Shown here: positions 49,333 to 58,607 of the stretch, in pieces | Layout of the letters: each line of letters starts with the position of its first letter | Position numbering within the stretch: position 1 is the first letter of the stretch | Assembly: GCF_001542775.1 (NCBI RefSeq) | Contig: NZ_CP014145.1 | Location: forward strand, 1,178,001 to 1,242,000 | From: Microterricola viridarii | GTDB taxonomy: Bacteria; Actinomycetota; Actinomycetes; Actinomycetales; Microbacteriaceae | DNA length: 64,000 nt | Reading direction: 5' to 3' | Translations under genes and position numbers: made by a program | Notes under the pieces: model-generated | Database searches by the model: none | What the model was told of the DNA's origin: nothing | The model's input: only the letters and a program-made list of their open reading frames with translations

Positions 49333-51918
49333 CTAACTCTCCTGCGCGGGGGCGAAAACGATATCTGTGACGGCGATCTCTGATCCTTCGGCGAAGCTCA
49401 GCTCTGCGATGCGTCCGACCGCCTTGAGGTCTTCCGCAGCGAGCCGGAGCAGCTCAAGCTGCTCCGGAGTTGCAACGATCGTAGCGGAGGTCACGGCCGT
49501 CTTCTGCGATGCCTTCGCGTCGGTCTTGGCGCGGCGGATGCCGATGAGCGCCTGACCGGCCAGTGCGAGCACCTGCGGGTTGGCGGCGGAGAGCTCGGTG
49601 GCTACGGGCCAGCTGGCCGTGTGCACACTGCCCTCGTTCGACCAGGACCAGGCCTCCTCGGTCGCGAACGGCACGAACGGGGCGAACATGCGCAGCAGCA
49701 CCGACAGCGCGATGCGCAGTGCCGTCGTTGCCGAGGCCTGCCCGGCGCCGTCTGCGTAGGCACGCTCCTTGACGAGCTCGAGGTAGTCGTCGCAGAAGGT
49801 CCAGAAGAAGCTCTCGGTGAGTTCCAGCGCACGGGCGTGGTCGTAGTTCTCGAAGGCGGCCGTTGCCTGCTCGATGACGGTGTGCAGCGACGCGAGCATG
49901 CTGAGGTCCAGCGGCTCCGTCACGGTCTCCAGCGAGCCGGCATCCGCACCCTGCTCGAAGCTCAGGATGAACTTGGCCGCGTTCAGGATCTTGATGGAGA
50001 GGCGGCGGCCGATCTTGATCTGGGTCGGGTTCTGCGGGTCGAAGGCCGCGTCGGTGCCGAGGCGCGAGGAGGCCGCCCAGTAGCGGACGGCGTCGGAGCC
50101 GTGCTGCTCGAGGATGTCGGCCGGGGTCACAACGTTGCCCTTGGACTTGGACATCTTCTTGCGGTCGGGGTCGACGATGAAGCCGGAGATGCTGGCGTGC
50201 TTCCACGGCGCGACGCCGTGCTCGAGCTCTGCGCGCAGCACGGAGGAGAACAGCCAGGTGCGGATGATGTCCTGGCCCTGCGGGCGCAGCGAGTACGGGA
50301 AGACCAGGTCGAACAGCTCCGGGTCGCGCTCCCAGCCGCCGGCCAGCTGCGGCGTGAGCGAGGAGGTCGCCCAGGTGTCCATGACGTCGAGCTCGCCGAT
50401 GAAGCCGCCGGCGACGCCGCGCTGGGACTCGTCGTAGCCGGGCGCCGTGTCGCTGGAGGGGTCGACGGGCAGCATCTCGCGGCCGGCGATGATCGGCTCG
50501 TCGAAGACGGGGTTGCCGTCGGCGTCCAGCGGGTACCAGACAGGGATCGGGATGCCGAAGAAGCGCTGGCGCGAGATCAGCCAGTCGCCGGTCAGGCCGC
50601 CGACCCAGTTCTCGTAGCGCACGCGCATGAAGTCGGGGTGCCATTCCAGCTCGGCGCCGTGGGCGAGGAGCCGCTCGCGCAGCGCCTCATCCTTCGCGCC
50701 GTTGCCGATGTACCACTGGCGGGTGGAGACGATCTCGAGCGGCTTGTCGCCCTTCTCGAAGAACTTGACCGGGTGCTGGATGCTCTTCGGGGCGCCGATC
50801 ATCTCGCCGCTGGCCTGCAGCAGCTCGACCATCGTCTGCTTGGCAGAGAACACGGTCTTGCCGGCGATCTGGGCGTAGGCGGAGAGGCCGGCCTCGCTCG
50901 TGATGACCTCGGGGGCCTCGCTGATGATGCGGCCGTCGAAGCCCATGATGGCGCGGTTCGGCAGCGACAGCTCGCGCCACCACACGACGTCGGTGACATC
51001 ACCGAAGGTGCAGATCATGGCGATGCCGGAGCCCTTGTCCTGCTGGGCGAGGTGGTGCGCGAGCACGGGCACCTCGACGCCGAAGACGGGGGTCGTGACG
51101 GTCGTGCCGAAGAAGGGCTTGTAGCGCTCGTCATCCGGGTGGGCAACGAGGGCGACACACGCCGCGAGGAGCTCGGGGCGGGTGGTCTCGATCTCGATCG
51201 TGCCGCCATCGGGCTTGTGGAAGCTGACCCGGTGGTACGCGGCCGGCTGGTCGCGGTCCTCGAGCTCGGCCTGAGCCACGGCGGTGCGGAAGGTGACATC
51301 CCACAGCGTCGGCGCCATGGCCTGGTAGGCCTCGCCGCGCTCGACGTTGCGGATGAAGGCGAGCTGCGAGGTGAACAGGGCCTCGTCGCCGATGGTGCGG
51401 TAGCTCTGCGTCCAGTCGACCGAGAGGCCGAGGGTGCGCCAGAGCGCCTCGAACTGCTTCTCGTCCTCAACGGTGAGGCGCTCGCACAGCTCGATGAAGT
51501 TGCGGCGGCTGATCGGCTTCTGGTCGGCGGCCTTCGTGCTCTTGCCGTCTCCACCCTCGAAGGGCGGCACGAAGTCGACCGTGTAGGGCAGTGTCGGGTC
51601 GCAGCGCACGCCGTAGTAGTTCTGCACCCGGCGCTCGGTGGGCAGGCCGTTGTCGTCCCAGCCCATCGGGTAGAACACGCTCTTGCCGCGCATGCGCTGG
51701 AAGCGCGCGACGACGTCGGTGTGCGTGTAGGAGAAGACGTGGCCGATGTGCAGCGAACCGGATGCGGTCGGCGGCGGCGTGTCGATCGAGTAGATGCACT
51801 CGCGGGTGGCGTTGGCGCGGTCGAAGCGGTACGTGCCCGCGGTCTCCCAGACCCCGCCCCACTTGGCTTCCAGCCCTTCGAGGGCGGGCTTGTCTGGAAC
51901 GCGATCGGGGGTAGTCAT
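49333..51918 (-). CDS. valS: Valyl-tRNA synthetase
   Basis: Class I aminoacyl-tRNA synthetase charging tRNA-Val. The 861-residue product has the HIGH motif in SGSLHIGHVFSYT near 57, the editing domain at about 195-380 and KMSKS in RKKMSKSKGNVV near 588. An anticodon-binding helical domain follows to the end. It lacks the long C-terminal coiled-coil of many bacterial ValRS, as in other short actinobacterial forms. The ATG at 51918 is chosen because GGAG lies upstream; a GTG at 51945 is in frame. No T-box-like leader was recognised upstream. Confidence 0.96.
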   Translation of the reverse strand: MTTPDRVPDKPALEGLEAKWGGVWETAGTYRFDRANATRECIYSIDTPPPTASGSLHIGHVFSYTHTDVVARFQRMRGKSVFYPMGWDDNGLPTERRVQNYYGVRCDPTLPYTVDFVPPFEGGDGKSTKAADQKPISRRNFIELCERLTVEDEKQFEALWRTLGLSVDWTQSYRTIGDEALFTSQLAFIRNVERGEAYQAMAPTLWDVTFRTAVAQAELEDRDQPAAYHRVSFHKPDGGTIEIETTRPELLAACVALVAHPDDERYKPFFGTTVTTPVFGVEVPVLAHHLAQQDKGSGIAMICTFGDVTDVVWWRELSLPNRAIMGFDGRIISEAPEVITSEAGLSAYAQIAGKTVFSAKQTMVELLQASGEMIGAPKSIQHPVKFFEKGDKPLEIVSTRQWYIGNGAKDEALRERLLAHGAELEWHPDFMRVRYENWVGGLTGDWLISRQRFFGIPIPVWYPLDADGNPVFDEPIIAGREMLPVDPSSDTAPGYDESQRGVAGGFIGELDVMDTWATSSLTPQLAGGWERDPELFDLVFPYSLRPQGQDIIRTWLFSSVLRAELEHGVAPWKHASISGFIVDPDRKKMSKSKGNVVTPADILEQHGSDAVRYWAASSRLGTDAAFDPQNPTQIKIGRRLSIKILNAAKFILSFEQGADAGSLETVTEPLDLSMLASLHTVIEQATAAFENYDHARALELTESFFWTFCDDYLELVKERAYADGAGQASATTALRIALSVLLRMFAPFVPFATEEAWSWSNEGSVHTASWPVATELSAANPQVLALAGQALIGIRRAKTDAKASQKTAVTSATIVATPEQLELLRLAAEDLKAVGRIAELSFAEGSEIAVTDIVFAPAQES

Positions 51919-52160
51919 GAGGCTCCGGTTCGTTGTGGGCGGCACCGTGTCGATGGTGAGGTGCCTGATAGTCAGCTGTGATCAAGGTTACCCGACGGCG
52001 CCCAGCCCGCGGTGCGCGGCAGCGACGGCGGCCTCCAGCCGCGCCCGGCGCGCGGTCGAATGAAACATGGCGACACACAGGGTGGCTGTGCGTTCCGCGC
52101 TCGAACGCGGCTCTGCGCACCTGCAGGGGAGCACCGGCCGGCCGGGCAGGTGCCGGCCGA

Positions 52161-52197
52161 TATCCTCGACTCGCGCCCCGTCCGGCGGGGCACGGAC
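52161..52197 (+). promoter_or_regulatory. Promoter and leader hairpins of the methionine-salvage operon
   Basis: TATCCT at 52161-52166 is a -10-like hexamer. The short leader holds two overlapping 5-bp hairpins, GCCCC/GGGGC at 52175-52191 and GTCCG/CGGAC at 52180-52197, which cannot form together. The ribosome-binding site AAAGGAGA follows at 52201-52208. The rest of the 294-base gap after valS shows nothing else that can be supported. Confidence 0.35.
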
Positions 52198-52212
52198 TGC
52201 AAAGGAGACACA

Positions 52213-53283
52213 GTGAGTGAGCTGATTGAGCGCGGCCGGCGCGGATCCGGGCTGCCGACGGCGGCGCTCGAGGACTCCGTGCGCATCGTGGAGGGCGCCG
52301 TGCTGATCCTGGACCGGCGGGTCTTCCCCGGCGAGCTGAGCTGGGTCAGATGCTCGGACGCGTTCGAGGTGGCCGAGGCGATCCGGGCCATGGTCACGCA
52401 GAGCTCCGGACCGCTTTACGCGGCATGCGCCGGCCTCGAACTGGCCGCCGTGCAAGCCGCGGCGTTGCCGCTGGACGCCGCGCGCGCTGCAATCGGCGCG
52501 GCCGGTGACGCCCTGGCCACCGCGCGGCCGACCAACAACCACCCGCTTGAGGCCGTCGAGCGCGTGCGGGAGGCCTGCGTCGACGCGCGCAGCACGGCGG
52601 AGCTCGTCGAGGCCGCCGTGACGGCCGCCCGGGCGGGCGCAGAACTGTACCGGTCGCGCAGCCGTGCGCTCGGCGACGAGGCCGTGAAACTGCTGCCCGA
52701 TGGCGCCAGGTTGCTCACCCACTGCTGGATGGACACCTACATCACCGAGTTGGTGCGCGCCGCCGATCGCGTCGGCCGCAGCTACGAGTGGATTGCCACG
52801 GAGACCCGGCCCTACCTGCAAGGCGCCAGGCTCACCGCACACACTCTGCGCGAACTCGGGCAGACGGTCACGCTGATCACCGATGGGATGGGCGCGGCAG
52901 CCCTCGCGCCCGGCTCGGGAATCGGCCCCGTCGATGCGTTCGTCACCGCCGCCGACCGTGTGAGCCTCGACGGTACCGTGGTGAACAAGGTGGGAACGCT
53001 CGGCCTGGCCGTCGCCGCTCACGCCTTCGACGTGCCCTTCTATGCCCTCGTGCAGTCACCGGACCCCGGCGCGCCGGTCGGCGCCGACATCCGGATCGAG
53101 GACAGGGACGGGGATGAGGTGCTGCACACGCTCGGCCGGAGGACGGCTTCGGCCCTGGTCACCGACGCGTGGTACCCCGCCTTCGACGCCACCCCCGCAC
53201 GATTCGTCACGCGCATCGTGACGGACCGCGGCGCGTACGCGGCCGCGGATGTCGCACACTACTTCGATCGGCCCGGCGCATGA
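52213..53283 (+). CDS. mtnA: Methylthioribose-1-phosphate isomerase-like protein (eIF-2B alpha/MtnA family)
   Basis: Expected to convert 5-methylthioribose 1-phosphate (or a 5-deoxy analogue) to the ribulose form. The 356-residue product has the family's catalytic cysteine (Cys171 in LLTHCWMD) and aspartate (Asp248 in TAADRVSLDG), with ETRPYLQGARLTA near 197 and VVNKVGTLGLAV near 256. The usual THCN-A-G context of classical MtnA is replaced by THCWMDT, and ADR is followed by VSLDGTV rather than IAANGD, so it belongs to a diverged branch. DrdI-like 5-deoxyribose 1-phosphate isomerase is a real alternative. The GTG at 52213 has AAAGGAGA 4 bases upstream. The stop overlaps the next start (ATGA). 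Confidence 0.78.
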   Translation: MSELIERGRRGSGLPTAALEDSVRIVEGAVLILDRRVFPGELSWVRCSDAFEVAEAIRAMVTQSSGPLYAACAGLELAAVQAAALPLDAARAAIGAAGDALATARPTNNHPLEAVERVREACVDARSTAELVEAAVTAARAGAELYRSRSRALGDEAVKLLPDGARLLTHCWMDTYITELVRAADRVGRSYEWIATETRPYLQGARLTAHTLRELGQTVTLITDGMGAAALAPGSGIGPVDAFVTAADRVSLDGTVVNKVGTLGLAVAAHAFDVPFYALVQSPDPGAPVGADIRIEDRDGDEVLHTLGRRTASALVTDAWYPAFDATPARFVTRIVTDRGAYAAADVAHYFDRPGA

Positions 53284-54482
53284 GCGCACCGCTGCTCGCG
53301 TACGAATTGCTCACAACAGCCGAGGAGGTCGTCGGTTACCTCGACGGCGCCGGCCTGCTGCCGCACCTGGCCGAGCGCGCGCACGACGTCGCCGTCAGCG
53401 AGGTGACGGCCGGCAACATGAACCGGGTGTTCATCGCCTCCGGCCCTCTGGGCAGCCTGGCGATCAAGCAGGCGCCGCCCTTCGTGCAGGTCGCCGGGCC
53501 CGGATGGCCGATCGACCCGGCCAGGATCGGCGCGGAGGCGCGGGCATATGAGGTGTTCTCCCGGATCGTGCCGGAGGCCGTCCCCGTGGTCGTGCACTGC
53601 GACCTCGAGCGGTTCGTGCTGGTGATGGAAGACCTCTCTGGGCTGCGCGTCCTGCGGGACGAGCTCATCGACCAGATCCGGGCGGCGGCGTCGGGCAATC
53701 CTGCCCGCGCGATCGACTTCGACAGGCTCGGCGCCGTCGTCGGACGGTTCGTCGGCACGGTGAGCGCGGCCACATCGCTCACACGGCTCGGGGCAGACGC
53801 GCACGCCGAGCTCGTGCGCACCTCCGCCAACGCCGAGCTGTGCGCCCTCACCCTCGACGTCGTCCTCGACGAGCCGTTCCGCGCACACGAGCACAACCAC
53901 TGGCACCCGGCGCTCGCGCCGCGGGTCGCGAACCTCTACGGCGACGAGGAGGTCGGGCGCGCCGTCGCCGGGCTCCGCGCCACCTTCCGCGACTCTGCTC
54001 AGTCACTGCTGCACGGAGACCTGCATTCCGGATCGATCATGGTCGAGCCGGCCCAGGTCGCCGCACTGCGCACGGATGCGCCGGAGCAACAGATCCGGGT
54101 GTTCGACCCGGAGTTCAGCTTCGTCGGCCCGATCGGGCTGGACCTCGGGCTGTTCTGGGCCAACCTGGAGATCGCGGCCGTCGCGGCCGAGGCGGTCGGG
54201 GCGCACGGGCTCGCCGCGGAGCGCCGTGGCGCCATCGACTCCAGCTGGGCCGCATTCACCGCCGAGTGGCGTTCCGAAGGAGTCGACGAGAACTGGCTCG
54301 ATTCCGTCCGAGCCGATGCCTGGCGATTCGCCGGTGCAGAGGCCATGCGCCGGGTCGTGGGCTATTCGCACGCCGCAGACCTTGAAACCCTGCCCCCCGA
54401 GGTATCGGCGGCAGCCCACCAGACCATTTTCGACCGCGCACGACACTGGCTCGTGGCGGGAACACCGAGGGAATCACTGTGA
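53280..54482 (+). CDS. mtnK: Methylthioribose kinase-like protein (first copy)
   Basis: Aminoglycoside-phosphotransferase-fold kinase, expected to phosphorylate methylthioribose at C1. The 400-residue product has the nucleotide loop AGNMNRVFIA near 43, substrate-side KQAPPFVQVAGPGWPI near 64, catalytic HGDLHSGSIMV near 246 and metal motif FDPEFSFVGPIGLDLG near 275. It is clearly related to, but diverged from, the second copy at 61617-62855, which matches canonical MtnK better. It overlaps genes on both sides by 4 bases. It may have a different sugar preference such as 5-deoxyribose; that is inference. Confidence 0.78.
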   Translation: MSAPLLAYELLTTAEEVVGYLDGAGLLPHLAERAHDVAVSEVTAGNMNRVFIASGPLGSLAIKQAPPFVQVAGPGWPIDPARIGAEARAYEVFSRIVPEAVPVVVHCDLERFVLVMEDLSGLRVLRDELIDQIRAAASGNPARAIDFDRLGAVVGRFVGTVSAATSLTRLGADAHAELVRTSANAELCALTLDVVLDEPFRAHEHNHWHPALAPRVANLYGDEEVGRAVAGLRATFRDSAQSLLHGDLHSGSIMVEPAQVAALRTDAPEQQIRVFDPEFSFVGPIGLDLGLFWANLEIAAVAAEAVGAHGLAAERRGAIDSSWAAFTAEWRSEGVDENWLDSVRADAWRFAGAEAMRRVVGYSHAADLETLPPEVSAAAHQTIFDRARHWLVAGTPRESL

Positions 54483-55201
54483 CCACATCGCTTCAGCTGC
54501 ACGCCCGCACCGTCGTCCTCGACCTGGAGGGCACAACGAGCGCGGCCGGGTTCATCCTGGGCGACCTCTACGACTACGCCAGGCCGCGTCTCGCGGCGTG
54601 GCTGGACGAGCATGCAGGTGATCCGGATGTCGCCGTGGCCCGCGGTCAGGTGATCGCCGACGCCGGCCTGCCGGCCGACGCCAGCACGGCCCAGATCGTC
54701 GCCGTGCTGCACGGCTGGATGGCGGATGACGTCAAGTCGACGCCCTTGAAGACGCTCCAGGGCCAGATCTGGGCGGAGGGCTTCCGCCGTGACGAGATCA
54801 GCTCGCACTTCTTCGACGACGTCATCCCGCAGCTGCGGGCGTGGCACGCTCAGGGGGTCGACCTCGTCGTGTTCTCCTCCGGGTCCGTCACCTCGCAGGT
54901 GCCGTGGTTCCGGCACTCGCCAGACGGCGACCTCACCCCGCTGATCACGGACTACTTCGACACCGTCAACGCCGGGCCCAAGAAGATCGCGTCCTCCTAC
55001 GACACTATCGCGGCCAGATTGGGGCGGGCTCCGGAGCAGATCGTGTTCTTCACCGACCACCCGGAGGAGGTCGCGGCTGCCCGGGAGGCCGGCTGGCAGA
55101 CGCTCGCATTCTCGCGGCCGGGCGAGCCGTGGTTCGGTGCGGACTTCGGCGCATCGGCCGTCGCATCCTCGTTCACCGACGTCGAGGTGGTCTCCGCATG
55201 A
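54479..55201 (+). CDS. mtnC: Acireductone synthase (2,3-diketo-5-methylthiopentyl-1-phosphate enolase-phosphatase)
   Basis: Bifunctional HAD-superfamily enzyme that enolises and dephosphorylates the diketo intermediate, giving acireductone. The 240-residue product has HAD motif 1 in the E1-type form VVLDLEGTTSA with D15 and E17, where glutamate replaces the second aspartate of ordinary HAD phosphatases, a diagnostic change. YARPRLAAWL follows near 36. Motif 2 is VVFSSGSV near 138, with motif 3 lysine in GPKKIASSYD near 166 and motif 4 in IVFFTDHPEEV near 188. It overlaps mtnK (GTGA) and mtnB (ATGA) by 4 bases each. Confidence 0.9.
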   Translation: MTTSLQLHARTVVLDLEGTTSAAGFILGDLYDYARPRLAAWLDEHAGDPDVAVARGQVIADAGLPADASTAQIVAVLHGWMADDVKSTPLKTLQGQIWAEGFRRDEISSHFFDDVIPQLRAWHAQGVDLVVFSSGSVTSQVPWFRHSPDGDLTPLITDYFDTVNAGPKKIASSYDTIAARLGRAPEQIVFFTDHPEEVAAAREAGWQTLAFSRPGEPWFGADFGASAVASSFTDVEVVSA

Positions 55202-55854
55202 ATGTCTTCTCGAGCGAGCCCGTGAGCGCCGCGCTGATCGAGCGTGCCGGGGCCGCACTGGCGGCGGAGTCCGCCCGGTTCGCCTCGCGCGGCTGGATGC
55301 CGGGCACCGCCGGCAACCTCTCCGTCACCCTGGCGCGGGACCCCCTGCGCCTGGCCGTCACCGCCTCGGGGCTCGACAAGGGCGAACTCACCTCGTCCGA
55401 CATCGTGATCGTCGACGAGGACGGCGCCGGCGTGATCGGCGAGGGCGGCTCTGAGCAGCGCCCATCGGCCGAGGCCGGCCTGCACGCCCGCATCGCCGCG
55501 AAGGCCGGCGCGGGCGCGGCGATCCACGTGCACGCCCTGGCTGCGGTGACGGCTGCGCACGTCTGGCCGGGCGGTGTCGTGCTGCGCGACCTGGAGATGC
55601 TCAAGGGCATCGGCCATTCCGCGCACGGTCAGGATGTCGTCATCCCCGTCGTCGACAATTCGCAGGACATGGTCGCCCTCGGCGACGCGTTTGAGGCGGT
55701 GTACCGCCCGGCCAGCCCCAACAGCCGGGATGTCCCAGCGCTCATCGTCGCCGGTCACGGGATTTACGCGTGGGGCGCCGATCTCCGCGAAGCGCGCTGG
55801 CACCTCGAGATCATCGAGGGCCTCTTGCAGATCGCTCTCGCCACGCGGCGGTAG
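55198..55854 (+). CDS. mtnB: Methylthioribulose-1-phosphate dehydratase
   Basis: Class II aldolase/adducin-fold zinc enzyme that dehydrates methylthioribulose 1-phosphate. The 218-residue product has the start RFASRGWMPGTAGNLSVTL near 30, the metal motif IHVHALAAV near 109 and the third metal histidine in VAGHGIYAWGADLREAR near 184. SGLDKGELTSSDIV near 58 is also typical. All metal ligands are present. Last gene of the four overlapping mtn genes; 138 bases separate it from the transporter genes. Confidence 0.92.
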   Translation: MNVFSSEPVSAALIERAGAALAAESARFASRGWMPGTAGNLSVTLARDPLRLAVTASGLDKGELTSSDIVIVDEDGAGVIGEGGSEQRPSAEAGLHARIAAKAGAGAAIHVHALAAVTAAHVWPGGVVLRDLEMLKGIGHSAHGQDVVIPVVDNSQDMVALGDAFEAVYRPASPNSRDVPALIVAGHGIYAWGADLREARWHLEIIEGLLQIALATRR

Positions 55855-55913
55855 CTCCGCTTCTTTGTGTCGTTGCATGACAACGCGCACGATTCCGGCG
55901 ATCCGTCCGCTGG

Positions 55914-55919
55914 TAGCTT
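55914..55919 (+). promoter_or_regulatory. Possible -10 element upstream of the BMP transporter genes
   Basis: TAGCTT, about 75 bases before the lipoprotein start. Upstream at 55872-55884, GTTG-N5-CAAC is a weak inverted repeat that could be an operator. Evidence is limited to pattern. Confidence 0.3.
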
Positions 55920-55992
55920 GTGGTTTCGCGCGGCCCTCAGCGTTTGCAGGCGCGTACCTCTTCCACCTCGTCACAGCCCTGAGGAGACACCC

Positions 55993-57039
55993 ATGTCCGC
56001 AACCACCCGCCGAGCCGGCGCAGCGTTCGCTGCCGTCGTCCTGATCGGAACGCTCGCATCCTGTTCCAGCGCCACCGAGTCCGAAACCCCGGCCTCCGGA
56101 GCGGATGCGAAGTCGATCATCCTGATCACGCCCACCGCGATCGGCTCGAACAACTTCCTGCAGCTCGCCGTCCAGGGCGCAGAGGCCGTCGGCGAGGAGA
56201 GCAACGCCTCCGTCGACGTCTACGAGAGCAAGGACCCGTCCTCCATCCAGCAGAACCTGGACGAGGCCATCCGCACGGCACCCGACGTGATCATCGGCGT
56301 CTCGTACAGCGTGCTCGACCAGTTCACGCAGGCGGCGGCCGACAACCCCGACCAGCAGTTCCTGCTCATCGACACCTCCGCAGAGGACCCGACGCCGAAC
56401 CTCACGGCCGCGGTCTTCAAGGAGTACGAGGCCAACTACCTCGCGGGCGTTGAGGCCGGACTCCTCTCCACGTCCAAGAACATCGGTGTGGTCGCAGCCG
56501 TCGACAGCCCGTTCGTGCACCGCTGGGTCGACCCGTTCTTCGCCGGCGCGCAGAGCGTCGACCCGGCCATCACCACCGCCGTGCAGTACGTCGGCGGCGA
56601 CAACCCCTTCGGCGACCAGGCCAGGGCCAAGGCGCAGGCCCAGATCCTGGCCGACACCGGAGTCGACTACATCAACGCGGCCGCCTCCGGTGGCAACCTC
56701 GGCGTCTTCGAGGCCGCGGAAGCGAACGGCATCCTGGCCTTCGGTGTTGACACCAACCAGTGCCTCGACGCCCCGGGAGCTGTCGTTGACAACTCGATCA
56801 AGCGCGTCGACGTCGCCCTGCAGAACGCCGTGACCGACATCTTCGCCGGCAAGAGCGGCGGCTTCAAGTCGTACGGCCTCGCCGAGGGCGGTGTGGGACT
56901 GACCGGCCTGGAGCCTGACGTCGCCGACTCGAAGTGCATCATCGCCGAGCACCCCGATGTGATCGAGAAGGTCGCGGCCATTCGCGACCAGATCATCTCC
57001 GGTGACGTCGTCGTCGTGGACCCGCTGACAGCCGGATGA
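55993..57039 (+). CDS. BMP family nucleoside-binding lipoprotein of an ABC importer
   Basis: Extracytoplasmic binding protein of the PnrA/BmpA family, which binds purine nucleosides. The 348-residue product has a lipoprotein signal peptide (basic start TTRR, hydrophobic core, lipobox LASC with Cys24). The mature part has PTAIGSNNFLQLAVQGAE near 44, QFLLIDTSAE near 121, FKEYEANYLAGVEAGLL near 141 and ILAFGVDTNQCLDAPG near 245. GAGGAGACAC precedes the ATG. It is followed with ATGA overlap by the ATPase. Between mtnB and a nucleoside hydrolase, the natural reading is import of methylthioadenosine or a similar nucleoside. Confidence 0.92.
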   Translation: MSATTRRAGAAFAAVVLIGTLASCSSATESETPASGADAKSIILITPTAIGSNNFLQLAVQGAEAVGEESNASVDVYESKDPSSIQQNLDEAIRTAPDVIIGVSYSVLDQFTQAAADNPDQQFLLIDTSAEDPTPNLTAAVFKEYEANYLAGVEAGLLSTSKNIGVVAAVDSPFVHRWVDPFFAGAQSVDPAITTAVQYVGGDNPFGDQARAKAQAQILADTGVDYINAAASGGNLGVFEAAEANGILAFGVDTNQCLDAPGAVVDNSIKRVDVALQNAVTDIFAGKSGGFKSYGLAEGGVGLTGLEPDVADSKCIIAEHPDVIEKVAAIRDQIISGDVVVVDPLTAG

Positions 57040-58607
57040 GCCTTCCCGCAGTTGAGCTGAGCGGGATCAGCAAGAGATTCGGCGCCGTCGTTGCCAACGA
57101 CGGCGTCGATCTCGTGCTGCGTCCCGGCAGTGTGCACGCCGTGATGGGCGAGAACGGCGCCGGAAAGTCCACGCTCATGTCGATCATGTTCGGCATGGTC
57201 AGACCGGATTCCGGCCGCATTGCGGTCGAGGGCCGCCCTGTCGACTTCTCCGGGCCGCTGGACGCGATCGCGGCCGGCCTTGGCATGGTCCACCAGCATT
57301 TCCGGCTCTTCGACGAGATGACGGTGGCCGAGAACGTCGTGTACGGCGCCGAGCCGCGCAGGTTCGGCCTCTTTGACAGGCGCGCCGCAGCCGAGCGGGT
57401 GCGGGAACTGGCGGAGCGCTACGGGCTCGACACGGACCCGGGCGCGCTGGTCGGTTCCCTGTCTGCCGGCGCCAAGCAGCGGGTGGAGATCCTGAAAGCG
57501 CTGCACAGGGACGCCCGCATCTTGATCCTCGATGAGCCGACGGCCGTGCTCACCCCCAGTGAGGTCACCTCCTTGTTCTCCGTGATCCGCCGGGCAGCGG
57601 ACGGCGGCGCGACCGTTGTGCTCGTCACCCACAAGATCCACGAGGTTCTCTCCGTCTCCGACGAGATCACCGTGCTCCGCGGCGGCCGCGTCACCGGCCG
57701 CTTCGACACGGCCACTGCGAGCGCGCAGGAGCTTGTCCATGCGATGACGGGCCGCGAGGTGCACGAGGTCGCCAACCCGGGCACGGGAACGCCGGGGGAG
57801 ACCGTGCTCGAGGTCGAGCACCTGACGGTCGGCGCGGGGGCGACGACCGTGGTCTCCGATGTGTCGCTCCGGGTGCGCGCCGGGGAGATCGTCGGCATCG
57901 CCGGTGTCTCCGGCAACGGGCAGCATGATCTCGTCGCCGCCATCCTCGGCACGCAGAGGCCAGACTCCGGCCGCGTGCGGCTGCTCGGGCGGGACGTCAC
58001 GGCCGAGTCCGTGCGCACGCGCCGCTCACACGGCCTGGCCGTGATCCCGGAGGACCGGCGCGGCGAGGGCAGTGCGATCGCCATGTCGATCACAGAGAAC
58101 ATCATGCTCGGCCACCATCGGAACCCTCCCATCGGCGCCGCTTCCGGCCTCGGTCGGGGCTGGATGTCGCTGGCAGCCGCGCGCACGATGGCCACCGACC
58201 TGATCCAGGCGTACGACGTGCGCACCTCGGGCGAGTCCCTCCCCGTCGGCGCGCTCTCCGGCGGCAACGCCCAGAAGGTCGTCGTCGCCCGCGAGCTCGC
58301 CCACAACGCGCCGCTGCTGATAGCAGAGCAACCGACGCAGGGCGTTGACGTCGGCGCAATCGAGGCCATCCATGGTCGGCTGCTCGACTACCGCAACTCC
58401 GGCGGGGCGATCCTCCTGGTATCCCACGAGATATCCGAGCTGATGGCCCTCGCCGACCGAATTCTTGTCATGTTCAGCGGCGCCGTCGTCGCCGAATTCG
58501 ACCGCCAGGAGGCGACAGTGGAACTGATCGGCGCGGCGCTGGCCGGTGCAGGCAACGCCGCACAGGCGCAGGCGGCAGAGCAGGAGTTGCAGGTGCCGGC
58601 CGTATGA
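57036..58607 (+). CDS. Nucleoside ABC transporter ATP-binding protein (two ABC domains)
   Basis: Fused ATPase that drives the BMP-type importer at the inner face of the membrane. The 523-residue product has two ABC domains. The first has Walker A GENGAGKSTL near 38, a signature of the family type LSAGAKQRVEILKAL near 142 and Walker B ILILDEPTAVL near 161. The second has the degenerate Walker A GVSGNGQHDLVAAI near 290 and signature LSGGNAQKVVVAREL near 407. This pairing is normal for the NupA/YufO and sugar ATPase group. ATGA overlaps on both sides. Confidence 0.95.
   Translation: MSLPAVELSGISKRFGAVVANDGVDLVLRPGSVHAVMGENGAGKSTLMSIMFGMVRPDSGRIAVEGRPVDFSGPLDAIAAGLGMVHQHFRLFDEMTVAENVVYGAEPRRFGLFDRRAAAERVRELAERYGLDTDPGALVGSLSAGAKQRVEILKALHRDARILILDEPTAVLTPSEVTSLFSVIRRAADGGATVVLVTHKIHEVLSVSDEITVLRGGRVTGRFDTATASAQELVHAMTGREVHEVANPGTGTPGETVLEVEHLTVGAGATTVVSDVSLRVRAGEIVGIAGVSGNGQHDLVAAILGTQRPDSGRVRLLGRDVTAESVRTRRSHGLAVIPEDRRGEGSAIAMSITENIMLGHHRNPPIGAASGLGRGWMSLAAARTMATDLIQAYDVRTSGESLPVGALSGGNAQKVVVARELAHNAPLLIAEQPTQGVDVGAIEAIHGRLLDYRNSGGAILLVSHEISELMALADRILVMFSGAVVAEFDRQEATVELIGAALAGAGNAAQAQAAEQELQVPAV

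Noticed and set aside
51919-52000. T-box leader for valS
   Set aside because: No T-box sequence or specifier loop was recognised and the leader is short.
52000-52212. SAM riboswitch upstream of the mtn operon
   Set aside because: None of the conserved core sequences of SAM-I, SAM-II or SAM-IV could be found; only two short overlapping hairpins are present.
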